Shown: piece by piece, positions 60,190 through 64,000 of the stretch
Layout: every line of letters starts with the position of its first letter
How positions within the stretch are numbered: the first letter of the stretch is position 1
From: Pararhizobium qamdonense
GTDB lineage: Bacteria > Pseudomonadota > Alphaproteobacteria > Rhizobiales > Rhizobiaceae
Direction of reading: 5' to 3'
Assembly: GCF_029277445.1 (NCBI RefSeq)
Contig: NZ_CP119566.1
Span: 1,333,001 to 1,397,000, forward strand
Length of the DNA: 64,000 nucleotides
Notes under the pieces: model-generated
Told to the model about the DNA's origin: nothing
What the model saw: only the letters and a program-made list of their open reading frames with translations
Databases searched by the model: none
Translations under genes and position numbers: made by a program

Positions 60190-61661
60190 CAATTGCCCCA
60201 GAGTTTCCAGAATGGCCGCTTCTTCGGCTGTTGTTCAACGACAGCCTGTTCGGCGACCGGTGCCGCTTCGGTGGCGGCCGCTGTCTGGGCGGCTGCCGCA
60301 TCGGCGGGCTTCTTCACCGTTGCGGTCGTAACAGGCTGGGGCGTTGCCGTTGCGGCGGCTTGCTGCACGGCCTGCTTCTGGCCAGCCGGCCGCTGTTCTT
60401 GAGCCGCGTCGATAGGCGCTGCGGCTGCCGGCTCGAGCTGTTGCGCATCGGCGCCGCTCTTGGAAAACAGGCTGCCCCAGAAGCCTTTGCGCGCAGCGCC
60501 CGGCTGTTCGACGGCGGCCTGCTGCACCGGTTTGGGCAACGGATTTTCCGAAGGGACCGGCACGTTTTTGCCGTTCTTGGTGGACTTGTCCAGCTCGGCC
60601 TTCTGGATCTCGATCGCCTTCTTGACCTCTTCCAGCTCGGCCCGGCGGGCTTCCTGCTTTTCGAGGTCGGCGACCTTCATCAGCTTGCCGGCGTCGAGCG
60701 AGGTGCCGGTCGGGGCATAGGCCAGTTCCTTGCCGACGCGCTGCTTGGCGACGATCGCCTTGCGCTCGGCTTCGCTCGGCTCATACCAGACCATGCCGTC
60801 GAGCTTCTTGGTGGCCTTGGCGTAGTCGTCGTTGTATTTCTTGTTGTAGCTGGCGAGCGCGCCCTGCATGGTGGCCGGGGTCGACATGGCCGGGCATTGG
60901 CCGGTCGGCGAGAATTTGCCGTCGGTCTGCTGGTTGAAGACGTATTTCTTCTCGCAGATATTCACTTCCGGCGGCCGTTTGGTGATCTCGAACTGGTCGT
61001 AGCCGGGCTTCAGCATGTTCCAGAAGTCGATGTTCGGGCTGTTTTTGTGCCGCGCCATGTTCTCGGCCGTCATGCGGAAGGGCAGGGCCTGCAGCTGGAT
61101 CGCCTGCTGGCCGCCCTTGTAGGCATCGCGCGATAGCGCAAAGATTTCCTGCATCTGCTCGTCGGTCATCGAATAGCAACCCGACGACGAGCAGGCGCCG
61201 TGGATCATCAGATTGGTGCCGAAACGGCCGTTCGCCTGGTCGAAGCGGTTGGGAAAGCCGGTATTGATGGCCAGATAATAGCTGGAATTCGGGTTCATCT
61301 GGCCGGGCGAGATCGGGTAGAACCCTTCCGGCGCCTGGCGGTCGCCTTCCTTCACCTTCGGGCCGAGCTTGCCCGACCAGGCGCAGATCTTGTACTGGCG
61401 CAGCATCTCGTAGCGGTTGGAGGCATTGGCCTTCCAGACTTCGAGAACGCCTTCCTCCTTGAAGATGCGCAGCATGATCGGCGAATCCTTCGCCATGCTC
61501 ATTGCCTGCATCTTCTGGACGATCTTGCCGGAGAGCTGGTAGTTGACCTTGCTGGAGACCTTCTTGAGGTCGACATCGACGGTGTCCATCGCTTCATTGG
61601 CGGTGCAGCTCGAAAGGAGCGCAGCGATGGCTGCGGTGGCAACAAGATGTGTCAAACGCAT
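60189..61661 (-). CDS. L,D-transpeptidase (YkuD) lipoprotein
   Basis: 490 aa from the ATG at 61661. A lipoprotein signal (MRLTHLVATAAIAALLSSCT) is followed by the YkuD domain (about residues 70-190): EVWKANASNRYEMLRQYKIC, GFYPISPGQMNPNSSYYLAI, and LMIHGACSSSGCYSMTDEQM with the catalytic Cys in SSGCYS. It forms 3-3 crosslinks in peptidoglycan or attaches proteins to it. The last 150 residues are Ala/Gln/Pro-rich, ending KKRPFWKLWGN. Coupled to the TusA-like gene. Confidence 0.87.
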   Translation of the reverse strand: MRLTHLVATAAIAALLSSCTANEAMDTVDVDLKKVSSKVNYQLSGKIVQKMQAMSMAKDSPIMLRIFKEEGVLEVWKANASNRYEMLRQYKICAWSGKLGPKVKEGDRQAPEGFYPISPGQMNPNSSYYLAINTGFPNRFDQANGRFGTNLMIHGACSSSGCYSMTDEQMQEIFALSRDAYKGGQQAIQLQALPFRMTAENMARHKNSPNIDFWNMLKPGYDQFEITKRPPEVNICEKKYVFNQQTDGKFSPTGQCPAMSTPATMQGALASYNKKYNDDYAKATKKLDGMVWYEPSEAERKAIVAKQRVGKELAYAPTGTSLDAGKLMKVADLEKQEARRAELEEVKKAIEIQKAELDKSTKNGKNVPVPSENPLPKPVQQAAVEQPGAARKGFWGSLFSKSGADAQQLEPAAAAPIDAAQEQRPAGQKQAVQQAAATATPQPVTTATVKKPADAAAAQTAAATEAAPVAEQAVVEQQPKKRPFWKLWGN

Positions 61662-61861
61662 CGGCAAAGGTCCATCAAGATAACTGTCGAACGTGGCGTT
61701 CCGTGCAGGCGGTCCACAGGGAATCAATATGCCTTTTTACTTCACAAAATATTAACCTTACAAAACCGCCCTGCTCAACCGTTCCAGACGCCCAGAATAT
61801 GGCCAAGGTTGGACCGCGCACAGATTTGCCACGCAGATCCTCCCAAAGCCAGCAAAATTGC

Positions 61862-62815
61862 TTAGAGCTGGCGGCCGATCGCCAGGTATTTCTGGCGGCG
61901 GTCGGAGCGCAATTCGTCGCCGGTGCGGCCCGAAAGCTCCTTCAGCGCATCGGCGATGACGGTGCCGGTCTTCTCGATGACGGCGTTGGGATCGCGATGC
62001 GCGCCGCCGACCGGTTCGGTGATGATGCCGTCGATGATGCCGAGCGACTTCAGGTCTTCGGCCGTGATCTTCATGTTGGTTGCCGCTTCCTTGGCACGCG
62101 TACTGTCGCGCCAGAGGATGGAGGCGGCGCCTTCCGGCGAGATCACGCTGTAGATCGAGTGCTCCAGCATGTAGACGCGGCTGCCGGTCGCGATCGCGAT
62201 CGCGCCGCCGGAACCACCTTCGCCGATGACCACGGAGACGATCGGAACCCGCATGTTGAGGCACATTTCGGTCGAGCGGGCGATGGCCTCGGCCTGACCG
62301 CGTTCTTCGGCGCCGATGCCCGGATAGGCGCCGGCCGTATCGATCAGGGTGATCAGAGGCAGGCCGAAACGGTCGGCCATTTCCATGACGCGGATTGCCT
62401 TGCGGTAGCCTTCCGGACGGGCGCTGCCGAAATTGTGCTTGATGCGCGACTTGGTGTCGTTGCCCTTTTCCTGGCCGATGACGGCGACAGGGGTGCCGCG
62501 GAAGCGCGCCAGGCCTGCCTGGATCGCCTCGTCATTGGCAAACTTGCGGTCGCCGGCCAGCGGCGTGAATTCGGTGAAGAGGTTGGCGGCATATTCCTGG
62601 AAATGCGGGCGCTGCGGATGGCGCGCGACCTGCGTCTTCTGCCAGGGGTTCAGCTTGGAATAGATTTCGGCCATCGCCTCGCGGGCGCGGACTTCCAGAC
62701 GCTCGACCTCGTCGGCCGTGTCGATGCTCTCGTCCTCGCTGGCAATCTTCTTCAGCTCGTGAATCTTGCCTTCGAGATCGGAGATTGGTTTTTCGAAATC
62801 GAGATAATTGTGCAT
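61862..62815 (-). CDS. accA: Acetyl-CoA carboxylase carboxyltransferase subunit alpha
   Basis: 317 aa. [80 protein letters not shown] and [20 protein letters not shown] are the standard AccA blocks. With AccD it transfers carboxyl from biotin to acetyl-CoA to give malonyl-CoA, the first step of fatty acid synthesis. Length is normal. It lies next to xerD, a common rhizobial order. Confidence 0.96.
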   Translation of the reverse strand: MHNYLDFEKPISDLEGKIHELKKIASEDESIDTADEVERLEVRAREAMAEIYSKLNPWQKTQVARHPQRPHFQEYAANLFTEFTPLAGDRKFANDEAIQAGLARFRGTPVAVIGQEKGNDTKSRIKHNFGSARPEGYRKAIRVMEMADRFGLPLITLIDTAGAYPGIGAEERGQAEAIARSTEMCLNMRVPIVSVVIGEGGSGGAIAIATGSRVYMLEHSIYSVISPEGAASILWRDSTRAKEAATNMKITAEDLKSLGIIDGIITEPVGGAHRDPNAVIEKTGTVIADALKELSGRTGDELRSDRRQKYLAIGRQL

Positions 62816-62894
62816 GTGATGCGTTTCCGATCATATTGCGCCAGTGGCTACGGGTAAGACGTTTCAGCCGTCCCGGCCAAGTGTTCTGGCGCTC

Positions 62895-63851
62895 CTAATC
62901 CTGTTTTTTCGCCTGTTTGGCAAGAGGGTGATGGTTTTGGACCAGCTGATGCAGCCGTTCTTCCAGCACATGGGTATAGATTTGTGTCGTTGAAATGTCC
63001 GAATGTCCGAGAAGTTCCTGCACGGCGCGAAGGTCGGCGCCATTGGCAAGCAGATGACTGGCAAAGGCATGGCGCAGCACATGCGGCGAGATCGCCGCAA
63101 CGCGGATGCCGGCGCGGGCGGCAAGATCCTTGAGGTCGCGGGCAAAAACCTGGCGCGGCAGGTAACCCGCCTTGCCGGAAGAGGGAAAGAGCCACGGGCT
63201 TTCCGGCGGCGGCGTTTTCTGCGCGGCATTGTCGCTGGCCATCGCCGTGCCATAGGCCTGCATCGCGCGGATCGCCGAATGTGACAGCGGCACCATGCGC
63301 TCCTTGTTGCCCTTGCCGCGAACGACAAGAAAACGGCCGTTCTGGGCAAGCACGGAGGCCGGTAGCGATACGAGTTCGCTGACGCGCATACCGGTGGCAT
63401 AGAGCAGTTCGATCAGCGCATGCATGCGCAGCCGCGCAACCGTATCGCCGCCGCTTTTTGCCGCTTCCGCTTCCGCCTGACCGATCAGCTTGGACACGTC
63501 GTCGATGCTGAGCACCTTGGGCAGCGACCGGCCTTTCTTCGGCGCGTCGAGAACGCCGGTCGGATCGTCCGTGCGCAGGCCTTCGGCATAGAGAAACTTG
63601 TAGAACTGCCGCAAGGCCGAGAGCCTGCGGGCCTGCGAAGAGGCCTTGAAGCCCTGCTGCGCCAGATGCGAGAGATAGGCGCGCAGGTCATCGGAAGCGG
63701 CATCCGTCGGCTTGACGCCGCGCTGCTTTAAGAAGGAATAGGCGTCTTCGAGATCGCGCTCATAGGAGATCAACGTGTTGTTGGCAGCACCCCGTTCGGC
63801 GCTCATCATCTCCAGGAAGGATTCCATATGGGCGGCGGAAAGATCGATCAT
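62895..63851 (-). CDS. xerD: Site-specific tyrosine recombinase XerD
   Basis: 318 aa. The N-terminal SAM-like domain ([20 protein letters not shown]) and catalytic residues in [13 protein letters not shown] (Arg), [20 protein letters not shown] (His-x2-Arg), [17 protein letters not shown] (His, Tyr) are complete. With XerC it resolves chromosome dimers at dif. It overlaps the upstream small gene by ATGA. As a chromosomal housekeeping gene it is not the prophage integrase. Confidence 0.94.
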   Translation of the reverse strand: MIDLSAAHMESFLEMMSAERGAANNTLISYERDLEDAYSFLKQRGVKPTDAASDDLRAYLSHLAQQGFKASSQARRLSALRQFYKFLYAEGLRTDDPTGVLDAPKKGRSLPKVLSIDDVSKLIGQAEAEAAKSGGDTVARLRMHALIELLYATGMRVSELVSLPASVLAQNGRFLVVRGKGNKERMVPLSHSAIRAMQAYGTAMASDNAAQKTPPPESPWLFPSSGKAGYLPRQVFARDLKDLAARAGIRVAAISPHVLRHAFASHLLANGADLRAVQELLGHSDISTTQIYTHVLEERLHQLVQNHHPLAKQAKKQD

Positions 63852-63997
63852 TGCGGCTTGTTGATCCGCTCGGAGGGAATGCGGATGGTGACGTCGCGCT
63901 CGACCGGATTGACGAATGTCACCAGCGCCACCATCGTTCCATAGATCACGCCGCCGATCAGGGCGCAGATGAACAGGAACCGGAACAGGGTGGGCAT
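63848..63997 (-). CDS. Small membrane protein upstream of xerD
   Basis: 49 aa, [20 protein letters not shown], then [20 protein letters not shown] and a short tail. One transmembrane segment at residues 4-28. It is complete within the window and overlaps the xerD start by 4 bases. Function unknown. Confidence 0.7.
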   Translation of the reverse strand: MPTLFRFLFICALIGGVIYGTMVALVTFVNPVERDVTIRIPSERINKPQ

Positions 63998-64000
63998 TTT

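Noticed and set aside
62895..63851. XerD considered as the prophage integrase
   Set aside because: It is full length, XerD-like throughout, coupled to a host gene, next to accA, and about 20 kb from the phage genes.

Overview
This is about 64 kb of an alphaproteobacterial chromosome, most likely from the Rhizobiaceae (Rhizobium, Agrobacterium or Allorhizobium type). Evidence for this is the host gene order XerD, AccA, L,D-transpeptidase, TusA-like; an ECF sigma factor next to a DGPF/YCII protein; and prophage small proteins (a DUF1515-type protein, a GH19-like endolysin) of kinds I associate with rhizobial prophages. No rRNA, IS element or CRISPR array was seen. One unusual tRNA was found.

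Region 1 (1 to about 42.6 kb) is most of a podovirus-type prophage; its left end lies outside the window and no integrase is visible inside it. A lambda-like switch sits at 1-1240: an XRE repressor flanked on both sides by divergent promoters of identical geometry, each with two 17-bp operators. A translationally coupled early operon follows (1238-6674), with a replication-type protein, a ParB/Srx-like protein and many small unknowns. Next comes an accessory block at 6.7-9.2 kb (membrane proteins, a tRNA-Gly(UCC)-like gene, an RTX protein). The morphogenesis operon covers 9.3-33.0 kb: terminase, T7-type portal, Bbp19-like protein, scaffold, capsid, Bbp16-like cement protein, tail tube and nozzle proteins, internal virion proteins of 171, 778 and 2155 aa carrying embedded peptidase motifs, tail fibre, and a pectate-lyase-fold tailspike. 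On the opposite strand at 33.0-37.0 kb is a cargo cluster: glycosyltransferase, DUF1796 protein, and a Tat-type secreted beta-helix protein that resembles the phage's own tailspike. Lysis genes (endolysin, nested Rz/Rz1-type spanins, membrane protein) lie at 38.0-39.6 kb. Small rightmost accessory genes, including a YfbU-like protein, run to about 42.6 kb.

Region 2 (43.4-50.3 kb) is an envelope-directed cluster: five co-oriented, mostly coupled genes encoding a glycine-zipper lipoprotein, a coiled-coil membrane protein, a large secreted protein, an OmpA-domain protein and a periplasmic ClpP-like protein. An alpha/beta-hydrolase/TPR fusion follows. The five genes look like one system that I cannot match to anything named.

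Region 3 (50.3-64 kb) is ordinary host chromosome: AraC regulator divergent from a zinc-type alcohol dehydrogenase with a degraded structural zinc site, a secreted protein, Lrp regulator and M20 amidohydrolase, D,D-carboxypeptidase, G3E GTPase metallochaperone, DUF930 protein, ECF sigma factor with DGPF protein, TusA-like protein, L,D-transpeptidase lipoprotein, AccA, XerD and a small membrane protein.
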